NCBI RefSeq assembly: GCF_009674585.1
Contig: NZ_WKJP01000001.1
Coordinates: 1,116,001-1,180,000, forward strand
Length of the DNA stretch: 64,000 nt
Direction: 5' to 3'
From: Haloferax marinisediminis
Lineage (GTDB): Archaea; Halobacteriota; Halobacteria; Halobacteriales; Haloferacaceae
Made by a program: the position numbers and the translations under genes. A model generated the notes under the pieces. The model was not told the DNA's origin and ran no database searches. It worked only from the letters and a program-made list of their open reading frames with translations. This document shows positions 51,417 through 60,115 of the stretch, piece by piece (position 1 is the first letter of the stretch; every line of letters starts with the position of its first letter).

Positions 51417-52436
51417 ATGAAGGTATTCGTCATCGGCGGAACAGGACTGCTCGGTCGAGCAATCGTCCGACGACTCGTCGACGCCGGCCACGACGTGACG
51501 AGTTTCCAACGCGGCGAGACCGACGGTGTCCTCCCCGACGCAGTCACTCGTGTCACCGGTGACCGCGAAGACGGCGACGCACTCCACGCGGCGATTCACG
51601 ACGCTGACCCATCCGTCGTCGTCGACTTGGCGTGCTTCGATGCCGCGACTGCCCGTGCCGCCGTCGAACGCTGTGCGGACGTGGTCGACCGATACGTCTT
51701 CTGCAGTACAATCGACGTGTATCACCGCCCTCCCCCGAAGAACCCCGTCACGGAGTCGAGCCCCCGCAATCCCCCGGTGAGCGACTACGCGGCCGGCAAA
51801 ATCGCTGCCGAGGACGTATTCTTCGACGCACACGACCCCGACGACTTCGACGTCGTCGTCTTGCGTCCGTGGAACACCTACGGCGAAGGTGGGACGCTCG
51901 TCCACTCACTCGGGATGGGGTCGTACTACATCGACAGAATCCGCGCGGGGAAGCCTATCATCGTCCACGGCGATGGGACGTCGCTGTGGGGTCCGTGCCA
52001 CACCGACGATGTCGCGCGCGCGTTCCGTGGTGCAGTCGAACGCTCCGACGTCGGTGGCCGGGCCTACAACGTCACGAGCGAAGAGACGATGACGTGGAAC
52101 CAGTACCACCGGCGCGTCGCGTCCGCCCTCGACGCACCCGACCCGACGTTAGTTCACGTCCCGACCGACGTTCTCCGGCGGGTCGCACCAGACCGGACGC
52201 GGATGCTCCGCGACCACTTCCAATACAGCACCGTCTTCGACAACACACGTGCCATCTCCGACCTCGGCTTTCGCTACACGGTCGATTTCGAGACGGGCGT
52301 CCAGCGAACGGTGGAGTGGCTAGACGAACACGACGGCGTTGACAGCTGGGAGACCGAACCATTCGACGACGCGCTCGCCACGGCGTGGACGGAGACGACC
52401 GAGTCGTTCGTCGACCAGTTCGACGGGGCTGTCTAA
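51417..52436 (+). CDS. NAD-dependent epimerase/dehydratase family protein
   Basis: 339 residues from ATG 51417. Extended SDR fold: 'MKVFVIGGTGLLGRAIVRRLVDAG' (G-x-x-G-x-x-G), 'FCSTIDVYHRP' with the Y in the catalytic S-x-n-Y region, 'VSDYAAGKIAAEDVFF' giving Y-x-x-x-K, and 'RPWNTYGEGG'. Likely a nucleotide-sugar epimerase or related enzyme. The C-terminal 60 residues are typical of the substrate domain. Single gene, divergent from the HhH gene (83 bases). Confidence 0.88.
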   Translation: MKVFVIGGTGLLGRAIVRRLVDAGHDVTSFQRGETDGVLPDAVTRVTGDREDGDALHAAIHDADPSVVVDLACFDAATARAAVERCADVVDRYVFCSTIDVYHRPPPKNPVTESSPRNPPVSDYAAGKIAAEDVFFDAHDPDDFDVVVLRPWNTYGEGGTLVHSLGMGSYYIDRIRAGKPIIVHGDGTSLWGPCHTDDVARAFRGAVERSDVGGRAYNVTSEETMTWNQYHRRVASALDAPDPTLVHVPTDVLRRVAPDRTRMLRDHFQYSTVFDNTRAISDLGFRYTVDFETGVQRTVEWLDEHDGVDSWETEPFDDALATAWTETTESFVDQFDGAV

Positions 52437-52457
52437 CGTCGCTCGTCAGTTACTTCA

Positions 52458-53075
52458 CTATCCTAACTCCGGCTTTCGAAGAATCAGTTCCTCGCAGGCG
52501 TGTTGGTGCGGTTCGCCTGCTGAGTCGTCGTCGAAGACGTAGTCGTCGGCGTGGAGGACTGTCCAGCCATCGTAGTACGACCGCAGTTCACCGGGCTCGT
52601 ACAGATGCTCGTTGTCACCCCAGTCGGGTGCTGGTGCGACGTCTGGATGGTCGACGAAGGCCCACACTGCGTGGACGCCACCGGGACGAGTCACGTCGCG
52701 GAAGTGCTCGAACTGTGACGCTCGGTTCGCTGGACGAATGTACTGCAGTGTGCCAATCGAGTAGACGAGATCCCACTGTGTCTCGAACGTGAGGTCGTTT
52801 ACGTCGCCTCGGCGAGTGTCGAGTTCGACGCCCCGGTCTGCTGCGAGTCGTTCTGCTTTGTCGAGTCCGTTCGGTGCGATGTCGACTGCAGTCGTGTCGA
52901 ATCCCTGTTCGGCGAAGTACACCGCGTCGCGTCCCTCTCCTGCACCGATGTCGACGACAGATGGGGCTGCCTCGTCCGAGAGGGCTTCGACGGCACGGGT
53001 CGCCAGCCCGTTTGGCTCGGTACCCCAGTAGTAGTCGTCACCGGCGTAGATTCGTTGTAACTCCTCGAATCGCAT
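52458..53075 (-). CDS. Class I SAM-dependent methyltransferase
   Basis: 205 residues. SAM-binding motif I 'VVDIGAGEGRDAVYFAEQG', 'AVDIAPNGLDKAERLA' (acidic end of strand 2), and 'WDLVYSIGTLQYI' (motif post-II). The pattern is the TehB-like group acting on small molecules such as tellurite or thiols. Substrate unknown. It is convergent with the epimerase gene. Confidence 0.9.
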   Translation of the reverse strand: MRFEELQRIYAGDDYYWGTEPNGLATRAVEALSDEAAPSVVDIGAGEGRDAVYFAEQGFDTTAVDIAPNGLDKAERLAADRGVELDTRRGDVNDLTFETQWDLVYSIGTLQYIRPANRASQFEHFRDVTRPGGVHAVWAFVDHPDVAPAPDWGDNEHLYEPGELRSYYDGWTVLHADDYVFDDDSAGEPHQHACEELILRKPELG

Positions 53076-53116
53076 GACTGAAGCGACTCTATCGTGTCGA
53101 ATAACGATTGGGTTTC

Positions 53117-53629
53117 TTAGATATCGTCGAACGGTTCGGGGTACGAAAGCGCCCCGCCCGTCTCCGGGTCGTCGCCGATGGTTGCGACCATGAAGACCTC
53201 CGGCGGCGTCTCGAACGGGTTCTCGAACCCGCGAATACCCGCAGGATGAAAACCGAACTGAGAGTAGAATTCGGGTGCCCCGTGGAGGAAGACGAGGTCG
53301 AATTCGGCCTCCGAAGCAGCATCGAGTGCTGCTTCGACCAGCGAACTCCCGATTCCACGGCCCTGTTCGTCAGGAAGCACGGCAACCGGTGCGAGGGTGA
53401 GCGCCCGAATCGACGGGTCGTCTTCGACCGTAATTCGAGTACAGAGAACGTGGCCGACGACCTCGTCGTCGTCGCCGTCCCGGGCGACGAGAGAGAGCGA
53501 CGGCTCGAACGCGTCGGTCTCGCGGAGGGCGTCGACTAACACTGCTTCGTCTTCGGTCGGGAAGGCAGCAGCGTGGACCGCTGCGACGGTGTCGGTGTCT
53601 GCTGCGGATTCCTGTGTGATGAGGACCAT
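53117..53629 (-). CDS. GNAT-family N-acetyltransferase
   Basis: 170 residues. Acetyl-CoA binding 'LAPVAVLPDEQGRGIGSSLVEAAL' (R/Q-x-x-G-x-G/A) is intact; 'FYSQFGFHPAG' is the common downstream motif. This type (YhbS-like) acetylates small molecules; substrate unknown. It lies 41 bases upstream of the methyltransferase on the same strand and may be co-transcribed. Confidence 0.92.
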   Translation of the reverse strand: MVLITQESAADTDTVAAVHAAAFPTEDEAVLVDALRETDAFEPSLSLVARDGDDDEVVGHVLCTRITVEDDPSIRALTLAPVAVLPDEQGRGIGSSLVEAALDAASEAEFDLVFLHGAPEFYSQFGFHPAGIRGFENPFETPPEVFMVATIGDDPETGGALSYPEPFDDI

Positions 53630-53729
53630 TGGGATAGTTCTCGGCGGACCCGACGGTTAGCTCACTCGTTTCTCTCGAACCGCGAGAATCGACAGTGGAT
53701 TTTCAGTACGTGCGAGTCGACAACAGAGT

Positions 53730-53948
53730 ATGCTTCCAGCACTGATTGCTGCCTTCGGCCTCGTCGAACTGCTGTTTCCCGACCGGTTCCTCGACGTGGT
53801 GACTCGCATGGCCTACGAAGGCGACGGCGACATGACACCGAAGTCGTGGGTGCGGACTGTAGTGAGAATCGAGGGTGCTGTTCTCGTCCTTCTCGCGTTG
53901 TTCATCGTCGGTCGGCGGTCCAGTGGCGGGGACGAAGCGGACGACTAA
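53730..53948 (+). CDS. Small membrane protein (72 aa)
   Basis: One hydrophobic N-terminal segment (MLPALIAAFGLVELLFP) and one at about 46-62 (VRIEGAVLVLLALFIVG), separated by 'DRFLDVVTRMAYEGDGDM'. The P-x-R-x-L-D and W-x-R-x-V-R-I-E-G pattern is common in small haloarchaeal proteins of unknown role. Upstream, a plausible promoter lies in 53685-53700 (gattttcagtac). Confidence 0.7.
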   Translation: MLPALIAAFGLVELLFPDRFLDVVTRMAYEGDGDMTPKSWVRTVVRIEGAVLVLLALFIVGRRSSGGDEADD

Positions 53949-54074
53949 GCGCGTCCTGTTCTGTGGTCGCTGAGTGACTCACAGCTCGTTGCGACTGCTG
54001 CAGCTGTCCCAGTGAGTGAGCCAACCGGGAAACGTAGAAGTTGAGAACCGAGACGAGAGACGTTCTGAACGCGA

Positions 54075-54683
54075 TTATGCGAGTTCAGCGAACGCGAGCG
54101 ACCCGCTCGTGTTCTTGATGTAGACGCGGACAGTCTGGCCTTCCTGGGCGCCGGGGACGAAGATGGTGTACTTCCCGCGCTGGGCGACACCGTCGCCTTT
54201 GCGGCCAGTGCCGGTGATTTCGACCTCGTAGGTGCGGCCTTCTTCCACTGCTTCGCGCTGGCGCGTCTTGCTCGCACTGGAGCGCTTCTGAACCGGACGG
54301 AAGGCACCACATGCCTCACAGCGGAGCATGTCGACGCCGTCTTCGGTCACGAGACGGGTGTCGGGGAGGCCACACTCCGAGCAGGTGACGTACTCTTCGA
54401 CGTAGTCGTCGAGCGCCTCTTGGAAGTCCTTGATGGAGAACGACCCACTGTAGCGGGCGCGGTCGCCCTCGAGTTGGCCACTCGTACCGAAGGTGCGCTG
54501 GATGGCACTGTGGAGGTGTTCCGTCGTTCGCGAGAGTGCGTCGGCGATTTCACCGAGGTTGGTGAGTCGAGTGAACGCGCCGTCGGTCTCGCCTTCGGGG
54601 TCTGGTATTTTCAGACGTTCTTGTTCGACGTTTCGTTCCGGAAGGATATCGAGCGCTCGGTCAAGCGCAGACTGATACTCCAT
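54075..54683 (-). CDS. Translation initiation factor aIF2 beta with C-terminal TRAM domain
   Basis: 202 residues. The aIF2-beta part (about 1-135) has the N-terminal helix, the alpha/beta core 'LTNLGEIADALSRTTEHLHSAIQRTFGTSGQLEG' and a zinc ribbon with C101, C104, C122 and C125. A TRAM domain (about 145-202: 'GRTYEVEITGTGRKGDGVAQRGKYTIFVPGAQEGQTVRVYIKN') is fused, likely binding RNA. aIF2 delivers initiator tRNA to the ribosome. Haloarchaea have more than one aIF2-beta paralogue; the TRAM version is a haloarchaeal feature. Confidence 0.93.
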   Translation of the reverse strand: MEYQSALDRALDILPERNVEQERLKIPDPEGETDGAFTRLTNLGEIADALSRTTEHLHSAIQRTFGTSGQLEGDRARYSGSFSIKDFQEALDDYVEEYVTCSECGLPDTRLVTEDGVDMLRCEACGAFRPVQKRSSASKTRQREAVEEGRTYEVEITGTGRKGDGVAQRGKYTIFVPGAQEGQTVRVYIKNTSGSLAFAELA

Positions 54684-54885
54684 AGGCCTTCGAGAATCTG
54701 GCGACGTATAGCCGTTCCGTGAGCGTCTTTCCCGCGGGCGCGACGAGAGGCCCCCGATTCGGATGCTCGATTACGGCACGAGAGGCCCGAAACGGGGCCA
54801 CTCGGCGACAACTGTCTTCGTTTCACAATCGGTCGCCTCGGAACCGGACGCCACCCCTTCAGTGCTGGCGCTCGAAGCGTGGGCT

Positions 54886-55104
54886 ATGGGATACACGTGG
54901 CAGTACTACGACCTCGTCCTCGCCGGAATCTTCGGGAGTCTGGCCGCCGGTGTACTCGTCGGACAGTTCACGGCAGTACAACCGACGACGGCAATCGTCG
55001 GATTCAGTTTCGTCGCGGCCGCGGTGATGGGCCACGGACTGTTCGTCAACGGCCCTGTCGACCAACCCACGGACCTCACCGACGAAGTCGACGCGCTGAA
55101 CTGA
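54886..55104 (+). CDS. Small membrane protein (72 aa)
   Basis: From ATG 54886. Two transmembrane helices (about 8-28 and 36-53), 'YYDLVLAGIFGSLAAGVLVG' and 'TAIVGFSFVAAAVMGHGLFVNGP', then an acidic tail. Haloarchaeal small membrane protein; family not named. Divergent from aIF2 beta across 202 bases, and convergent with FAH hydrolase. Confidence 0.72.
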   Translation: MGYTWQYYDLVLAGIFGSLAAGVLVGQFTAVQPTTAIVGFSFVAAAVMGHGLFVNGPVDQPTDLTDEVDALN

Positions 55105-55154
55105 CCGGTGACGTCCACTCGTCACCGTCTGATTTTCGACCGGGTGCCGCCTGC

Positions 55155-55877
55155 TCACTCCGACGGCGAGACGACGCGGTTCGTCAGCGTTCCGACGCCC
55201 TCGTACCAGATTTCGACCTCGTCACCGGGTTCGACGAGACCGGGGTTCGCCGGACTGCCGAACGAGATGACGTCACCGGGTTTGAACGTGTAGCGCTCCG
55301 AGAGGAACGAGACGACTTCGGCGGGTGAAAACAGCATCTGCTGTGTGTTCGCTTCCTGCCGTAACTCACCGCCGACGTGGGTCGTCATGTCGAGGTCCGA
55401 CGGGTCGACGTCGGTCTCTATCCACGGGCCGAGCGGCCCCGAGCCGTCGAAAGCCTTCCGAGCGGTCCGACCCGGTTGGTCGAGCGCGTCGAGGTCGTTC
55501 ATGATGGTGTATCCGCGGACGACGTCGGACACCTCGTCTTCGGACACGTTCGTACATTCGCGGTCGATGACCGCGGCCAACTCGCCGGCGTAGGTCAGTT
55601 CGTCTGTCCACGCGGGATACTCGATGTCTGCTCCCGGGTCGAGAACCGAGACGGGTGGCTTGATGAACCAATCCGGTTGGTCGGGAATGTCGTAGTCCAT
55701 CTGGTCGACCGTCGCAGCGTAGTTTCGACCGACGCAGTAGAGCGCAGACGGGTCGCACGGTGCGAGTAGGTCGGCGTCGTCACCGAGGTCGTACTCGTCG
55801 CCGTCGGCCGTCACGACGCCATCTTCGTACTCACCGGTCACCACGCCTTCGTCGGTTCGAATCCGTGCCAATCGCAT
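55155..55877 (-). CDS. Fumarylacetoacetate hydrolase family protein
   Basis: 240 residues. 'YCVGRNYAATVDQMD' near residue 47, metal-binding E-x-E-like 'YAGELAAVIDRECTNVSEDE', 'GYTIMNDLDALD', 'PLGPWIETDVDPSDLDM' and the final 'GDVISFGSPANPGLVEPGDEVEIWYEGVGTLTNRV' match the FAH superfamily, which cleaves C-C bonds in 2-keto acids (e.g. fumarylpyruvate, oxaloacetate) with Mg. Substrate unknown. Confidence 0.92.
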   Translation of the reverse strand: MRLARIRTDEGVVTGEYEDGVVTADGDEYDLGDDADLLAPCDPSALYCVGRNYAATVDQMDYDIPDQPDWFIKPPVSVLDPGADIEYPAWTDELTYAGELAAVIDRECTNVSEDEVSDVVRGYTIMNDLDALDQPGRTARKAFDGSGPLGPWIETDVDPSDLDMTTHVGGELRQEANTQQMLFSPAEVVSFLSERYTFKPGDVISFGSPANPGLVEPGDEVEIWYEGVGTLTNRVVSPSE

Positions 55878-55943
55878 CGCTCTGATGTCTCTCGGCCACG
55901 TACTTCAACAGACGTGTCTCCGCAAGATGGCGACGCCGGGAGC

Positions 55944-56132
55944 TCAGTCCATCTTCGGCATCGACTGGTTCTCCCGGTCGAAGAGGTTGTGAATGCGCTC
56001 GGTTCGGTGGGAGTCGAACTGACGTTGACACAGAGCGACCCACGAGTCGGTCTCGGTGTCGTCAGTGGTGTGTGTCGAAGGGCGGTCTGTTTGCAGGGTC
56101 GGTTCGTACGTCGGGTGTGTATGTGTGCTCAC
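55944..56132 (-). CDS. Possible small protein (62 aa)
   Basis: MSTHTHPTYEPTLQTDRP at the N-terminus, Thr/His/Asp-rich, ending 'ERIHNLFDRENQSMPKMD'. Codon use on this strand is normal and the composition (Asp, Glu, Thr, His) is haloarchaeal, whereas the opposite-strand frame is Val/Arg-rich. A TATA-like tttattatag lies about 115 bases upstream (56243-56252, minus strand). The long spacing to the promoter and the lack of known relatives keep confidence low. Confidence 0.45.
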   Translation of the reverse strand: MSTHTHPTYEPTLQTDRPSTHTTDDTETDSWVALCQRQFDSHRTERIHNLFDRENQSMPKMD

Positions 56133-56330
56133 GGGTGGTGGGTGGTTCGGGTCGAATCGGTCGGTCGGACGGCGATGCTGCGGCGAGGAGAGTTAGTGGT
56201 GTACGCGTACGACCGACATGTGTACCCGGCAGTACAAACTAGTCTATAATAAATGTTAATGATTAATCTTCGTCGGCTGTCTGATTGCCCGCCTCGACGT
56301 GGAAAACGGAGGGCTGTCGCGCGACTGCGC

Positions 56331-57302
56331 TTACTCGTGACCCGAAACCCGAACCGGCTGGTAGGGTTCTTCCAGATACTCGATATCCGAAGCTGAGAGT
56401 TTGATGTCCAGCGCTTCGACGGCGTCTTCGAGGTGTTCGATGCTCGACGTCCCGACGATTGGGGTGGTGACCCACTCTTTGTGGAACTGCCACGCGAGGG
56501 CGATTTGGGCCATCTTCACGTCTTTCTCGGCCGCGAGTTCTTGGACGCGTTCGTTCACCTCGGGACCACCACCTTCCCCGTACGGACGGCCGACATCTGC
56601 TTCGTGTTCGCCACGCGTCGTCGATTCGAACTCTTCGTGTGGCCGTGTGAGGAAGCCAGCGGCCATCGGACTCCACGGCATCACGGCGATATCTTCGTTG
56701 GCGCAGAACGGCAGCATCTCGCGCTCTTCTTCGCGGTAGGCGAGGTTGTAGAGGTTCTGCATGGAGACGAACCGGTCGAGACCGAGTTCGTCCGACGTGT
56801 GGAGTGCGTCGGCGAACTGGTACGCCCACATCGACGAAGCGCCGACGTGTCGGACCTTCCCGCGACGAACTGCGTCGTCGAGGGCACGGAGTGTCTGTTC
56901 GATGGGCGTGTCGTAATCCCACCGGTGAATCTGGTAGAGGTCGACGGTGTCCATTCCGAGGCGGTCGAGTGAGTTGTCGAGTTCCTGCTCGATGGTCTTC
57001 CGTGAGAGGCCACCCGAGTTCGGGTCGTCGTCGCGCATCTGCCCGTACACCTTCGTGGCGACGACCATCTCGTCGCGGTCGTAGTCGGCGAGGACCTCGC
57101 CGAGAATCTCTTCGGACTCGCCGTACGAGTAGACGTTCGCGGTGTCGAAGAAGTTGATACCGAGGTCGATGGCGCGTTCGATGAGTTCACGGCTCTCGTC
57201 TCGGTCGAGTGTCCAGTCGTCCCAGTTGGTCCCGAAACTCATACAGCCGAGACAGATTTCACTCACGGTGGTCCCAGTCGACCCGAACGTTGTGTAGTCC
57301 AT
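56331..57302 (-). CDS. Aldo/keto reductase (AKR-like oxidoreductase)
   Basis: 323 residues. Begins 'MDYTTFGSTGTTVSEICLGCMSFG', the common start of the Tas/YajO-type AKRs. Catalytic Asp-Tyr in 'FFDTANVYSYGESEE', Lys in 'VVATKVYG', His in 'YQIHRWD'. NADP-site 'VGTSSIEHLEDAVEAL'. It oxidises or reduces aldehydes; substrate unknown. Independent of the AKR at 46786, which is of another subgroup. Confidence 0.93.
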   Translation of the reverse strand: MDYTTFGSTGTTVSEICLGCMSFGTNWDDWTLDRDESRELIERAIDLGINFFDTANVYSYGESEEILGEVLADYDRDEMVVATKVYGQMRDDDPNSGGLSRKTIEQELDNSLDRLGMDTVDLYQIHRWDYDTPIEQTLRALDDAVRRGKVRHVGASSMWAYQFADALHTSDELGLDRFVSMQNLYNLAYREEEREMLPFCANEDIAVMPWSPMAAGFLTRPHEEFESTTRGEHEADVGRPYGEGGGPEVNERVQELAAEKDVKMAQIALAWQFHKEWVTTPIVGTSSIEHLEDAVEALDIKLSASDIEYLEEPYQPVRVSGHE

Positions 57303-57767
57303 ACGGGACGTTCGACGACAGACTAGTTAACGTTCGGTGGGTGACGACAATCGACATCGAGTCGATAGTGGTGCCTTCAATGAACAATATCGTTCGTGAT
57401 AGTACGGTGTGTGTACGACTCAAGACAGATGAACGCTGTCAACAACGCCAAATTAAAATAGCTCGGCACATTACTGGCCGCGAGGGCTTGTCAGAAGGGC
57501 ACAATACAGCTCTCGAAAGACGGACCAACCACCACACACCAAGCTCCTGGCGCTCGTGGACGTGCTCACCTCTTGAGTACGCTTCACTCGTCAATGGGAG
57601 TCCTCTGTCAGACTCCCCTTCCACCACTCGAGACCGGTTCACCACATCCGTCGCCGGTCTTCCACCAACCACCACGTGGCCCGCAACCTCACCATCGGGC
57701 CACCACCACCACCACCATTTGTGCGGAATACTGACCAAATAGCACCTGCTCCGGCGAACCCGCTCCT
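57303..57767. other. 465-base gene-free stretch with low-complexity sequence
   Basis: No convincing gene. The left part (57360-57470) is AT-richer than the average. The right part is pyrimidine/CA-rich and ends in a (CAC)n run (57699-57717). A hairpin with 7-bp arms gggagtc/gactccc is at 57596-57617. Composition and lack of any reading frame with protein character suggest a decayed region. Confidence 0.5.
57596..57617. repeat. Short hairpin
   Basis: Perfect arms gggagtc (57596-57602) and gactccc (57611-57617) with an 8-base loop, followed by cttcc. It may end the minus-strand K+ channel transcript (its stop is at 57768), but without a T-run this is uncertain. Confidence 0.4.
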
Positions 57768-58610
57768 TCACTCGCGCGAGTCGTACTCCTGATAGATGAC
57801 GTGCCCACACGACTTGCAGTGTGATGCATCGCGGTCGTGGTGGGCCAACCCGCAGTTCGGGCAGACGACGTTGACTTTGTCTCTGTACGCCCACTCTTTG
57901 ACGATTTTACTGGCCTGCCACGGGATGAGGATGATGCCGGCCAAGATTGCGGCGACGGTGACCCATCGACCACCCTGCGTGACGGGGACGATGTCGCCGA
58001 ATCCGACCGTGGTCAGGGCGACGACGACGAAGTAAAACGCGTCACCGAAATTATCGACTGTCGGGTTCACCCGGAACTCGAACGAGTAGAACATCCCCGC
58101 GGCGACGAAGAAGATAGTAACCACGGTCAATAGTAACTTCATGACGCGAAGCGTCCCGACCGAGACGGTCCCGAAGAAGAACTCCTCGTCCTGCGTGAAG
58201 CGGTAGAACCTGAGGAACCGGATCACGCGTATCGCTCGAAGGAACCCGATGTTCGCCGTGATGACTGCTGCTGGTGAGACGAACACGACGAGCGTCGGCA
58301 GAATCGCAAGCAGGTCGACTATCGAGTATGGATTGAAGAGTTCCTTGAGCCGGTTTCTCGCGCCGTACAACCGAAGCACGTACTCTGCGAGGAAGATGAG
58401 CGAGATTGCAACCTCGACGTACCAGAACATCGTCTGCATCGCTTCGGAGAACGGATAGGTCTCCAGAACGAACACGACGACGAACACGACGTTGAGTACG
58501 AGGAGAGCGATGTCGATGGCTTTCCCGACGACTGTCTGGTGGTCGAGAAGGTAGAACCTGACGACGTCTCTCGGAGTCTCCCCGTGGCCGGTAGACGCGT
58601 GGCCTGCCAT
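57768..58610 (-). CDS. Voltage-gated-type K+ channel with C-terminal zinc ribbon
   Basis: 280 residues, six transmembrane helices. S4 'FLRAIRVIRFLRFYRF' (about 123-138) has the regularly spaced arginines of voltage sensors. The pore has selectivity filter T-V-G-F-G-D at 201-206. After S6 a short cytoplasmic end carries a zinc ribbon with C250, C253, C265 and C268 (CPNC, CKSC), ending ...EYDSRE. The ribbon replaces the usual cytoplasmic regulatory domain. Likely gates K+ conductance; the ribbon may sense metal or redox state or bind a partner. Confidence 0.92.
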   Translation of the reverse strand: MAGHASTGHGETPRDVVRFYLLDHQTVVGKAIDIALLVLNVVFVVVFVLETYPFSEAMQTMFWYVEVAISLIFLAEYVLRLYGARNRLKELFNPYSIVDLLAILPTLVVFVSPAAVITANIGFLRAIRVIRFLRFYRFTQDEEFFFGTVSVGTLRVMKLLLTVVTIFFVAAGMFYSFEFRVNPTVDNFGDAFYFVVVALTTVGFGDIVPVTQGGRWVTVAAILAGIILIPWQASKIVKEWAYRDKVNVVCPNCGLAHHDRDASHCKSCGHVIYQEYDSRE

Positions 58611-58745
58611 AGGACACGTTGGTGTCGGTGGGTATTCATACCGTCGCCGAAGCGGGCGTCGCCCTCGCGAACGATGCGTTGTTTCCGCTGACTCTGCTCC
58701 GACAGCAGTGTCCTGTGTTTCTGCCAGTTTGTTTCCCCGACAGCG

Positions 58746-59561
58746 TTAGATGACGATACACCCATCGGGAAGCAACTCGCGCTCGGTGCGCGCTGCTTCT
58801 GGCCCTTCGTCGACGAGCGTGGGTTGGTCGACCGGTTCAGAAAATCGGTCCGGGTCGGGTTCGACGCGCTGGAGCATCGACGAGAACACAGACCCCTTTC
58901 GACCGGCAGCGGAGACGATCCCACCGTACTTGCGCTCGTCGAAAGAGACCTCGTCGGGGTTTTGGAACTCTTCGCGGATTATCTGTGCAGTCTCGCGAAT
59001 GTTCTTTGCGGCCGCTTTCTGTGAGTACAGGCTATCGTTGTAGTACCGCTCGACGTACTTGTCGTCGAGTTCTTCGTCGGAGTGTTCGGGTGACTCGTAG
59101 AACACCGAGTCCGTCGTCTTGTACCCGCTCGCGAACCGGATGTTCACGGTGAAACTATCGGGGTACCGGAGGATGATAGGGAAGAACAGCATGTCTGTGA
59201 CGGTGATGCGCTGTTGCATCCGCCACAGCCCTTCGAAGTAGTACGCAGTCAACGCGCCGACGTGGTCGTCGCGCTCCCCTCGTTGGTACGCGTGCGCAAC
59301 CTCCTCGTAGTCGTCACCTGCGATGTGACGACAGCGGCGTTTGTAACTCGCGGCGATGCGGTCGAGTTGCTTCTCGTGTGCCTCCAGGTTCGAGACGTCG
59401 GGGTCTGCGAGCATCTCCGCTTTCCACTCTTGTGCGTCAGCGACGTTCATCATGTTCTCGTAGAACACTCGTTCGGCATCTTCGTCTGGAAGCGGCGTAC
59501 GCACTGCTTGCCGATACAGTACCTCCGTGTCTCCGTTGAACGTCACCTGCCGCTCGCTCAT
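58746..59561 (-). CDS. Unknown protein, paralogue of the gene at 63240
   Basis: 271 residues from ATG 59561, soluble and Tyr/Arg/Glu-rich. Key segments: 'DEDAERVFYENMMNVADAQEWKAEMLADPDVS', 'YQRGERDDHVGALTAYYFEGLWRMQQ', 'FFPIILRYPDSFTVNIRFASGYKTTDSVFYESPEHS' and 'DERKYGGIVSAAGRKGSVFSSMLQRVEPDPDRF'. I cannot name the family. Highly similar segments recur in the partial gene at the right edge. An AT-rich element gatttatattttatg (59634-59648, minus strand) gives a leader of about 50 bases. The C-terminus is hydrophobic: LLPDGCIVI. Confidence 0.8.
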   Translation of the reverse strand: MSERQVTFNGDTEVLYRQAVRTPLPDEDAERVFYENMMNVADAQEWKAEMLADPDVSNLEAHEKQLDRIAASYKRRCRHIAGDDYEEVAHAYQRGERDDHVGALTAYYFEGLWRMQQRITVTDMLFFPIILRYPDSFTVNIRFASGYKTTDSVFYESPEHSDEELDDKYVERYYNDSLYSQKAAAKNIRETAQIIREEFQNPDEVSFDERKYGGIVSAAGRKGSVFSSMLQRVEPDPDRFSEPVDQPTLVDEGPEAARTERELLPDGCIVI

Positions 59562-60115
59562 CTGGGCGCACCGTTCGTGATGGAAAGAAATGAATTCGTC
59601 GGTCAAACATCTGAAAAACCGACATACTGTGGACATAAAATATAAATCGTCTTGAAAATCCATACCGAATCGACATATCTTGGTTCAGTTCAGTCGTCCG
59701 CTCGAATCACAGACTCCAACGGTCTGTCGACGTCAGAAACAGTGACCTCCGAGAATAACCCTTCCTCTGGTCCAATTCCGTGACAATCTGTCGCTGAGTA
59801 GTATCTGTCGCCCTTAGAGGCTCGTCGTCGGTGTGGGTTGTTGCTCCTACAGCTGACGGAAAGACTCCGAGTCTGCCGGTTTGGTACAATCGGCGTCGTG
59901 CCGACGTCCCGAACTCGACTGCAGTGTCGAACTGTGGATACCACAGAACCTGATGCTCTCGTCGTCGAAGTGGCGGGTGAGCGTCGGTAAAGCCGACTTT
60001 GTGTGTACAAATGTCTACGGTAGGCTCTAGAAAAGAAATAGTTTCAAAATATCCACCCACTAGCGAAACAAATCTCGGAAGTCTTATCCCTCTACTTCGA
60101 TTGTGTCCAAAAGCA
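59562..60115. other. 554-base gene-poor stretch between the unknown protein and csp
   Basis: No confident gene. A minus-strand frame at 59690-60010 ends with 'GDRYYSATDCHGIGPEEGL...VDRPLESVIRADD', which has the look of a real but truncated or decayed protein, preceded by Arg/Ser-rich sequence without gene character. The AT content is locally high (59630-59660 and 60005-60060). The last 50 bases hold the csp promoter region (tcttatcc near 60082). Confidence 0.45.

Noticed and set aside
55914-56249. Plus-strand frame of 111 residues
   Set aside because: Val/Arg/Cys-rich shadow; the minus-strand small frame has the better composition.
57439-57894. Minus-strand 151-residue frame with a poly-Trp stretch
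   Set aside because: The Trp run is the antisense reading of the CAC repeat, and the frame overlaps the channel gene.
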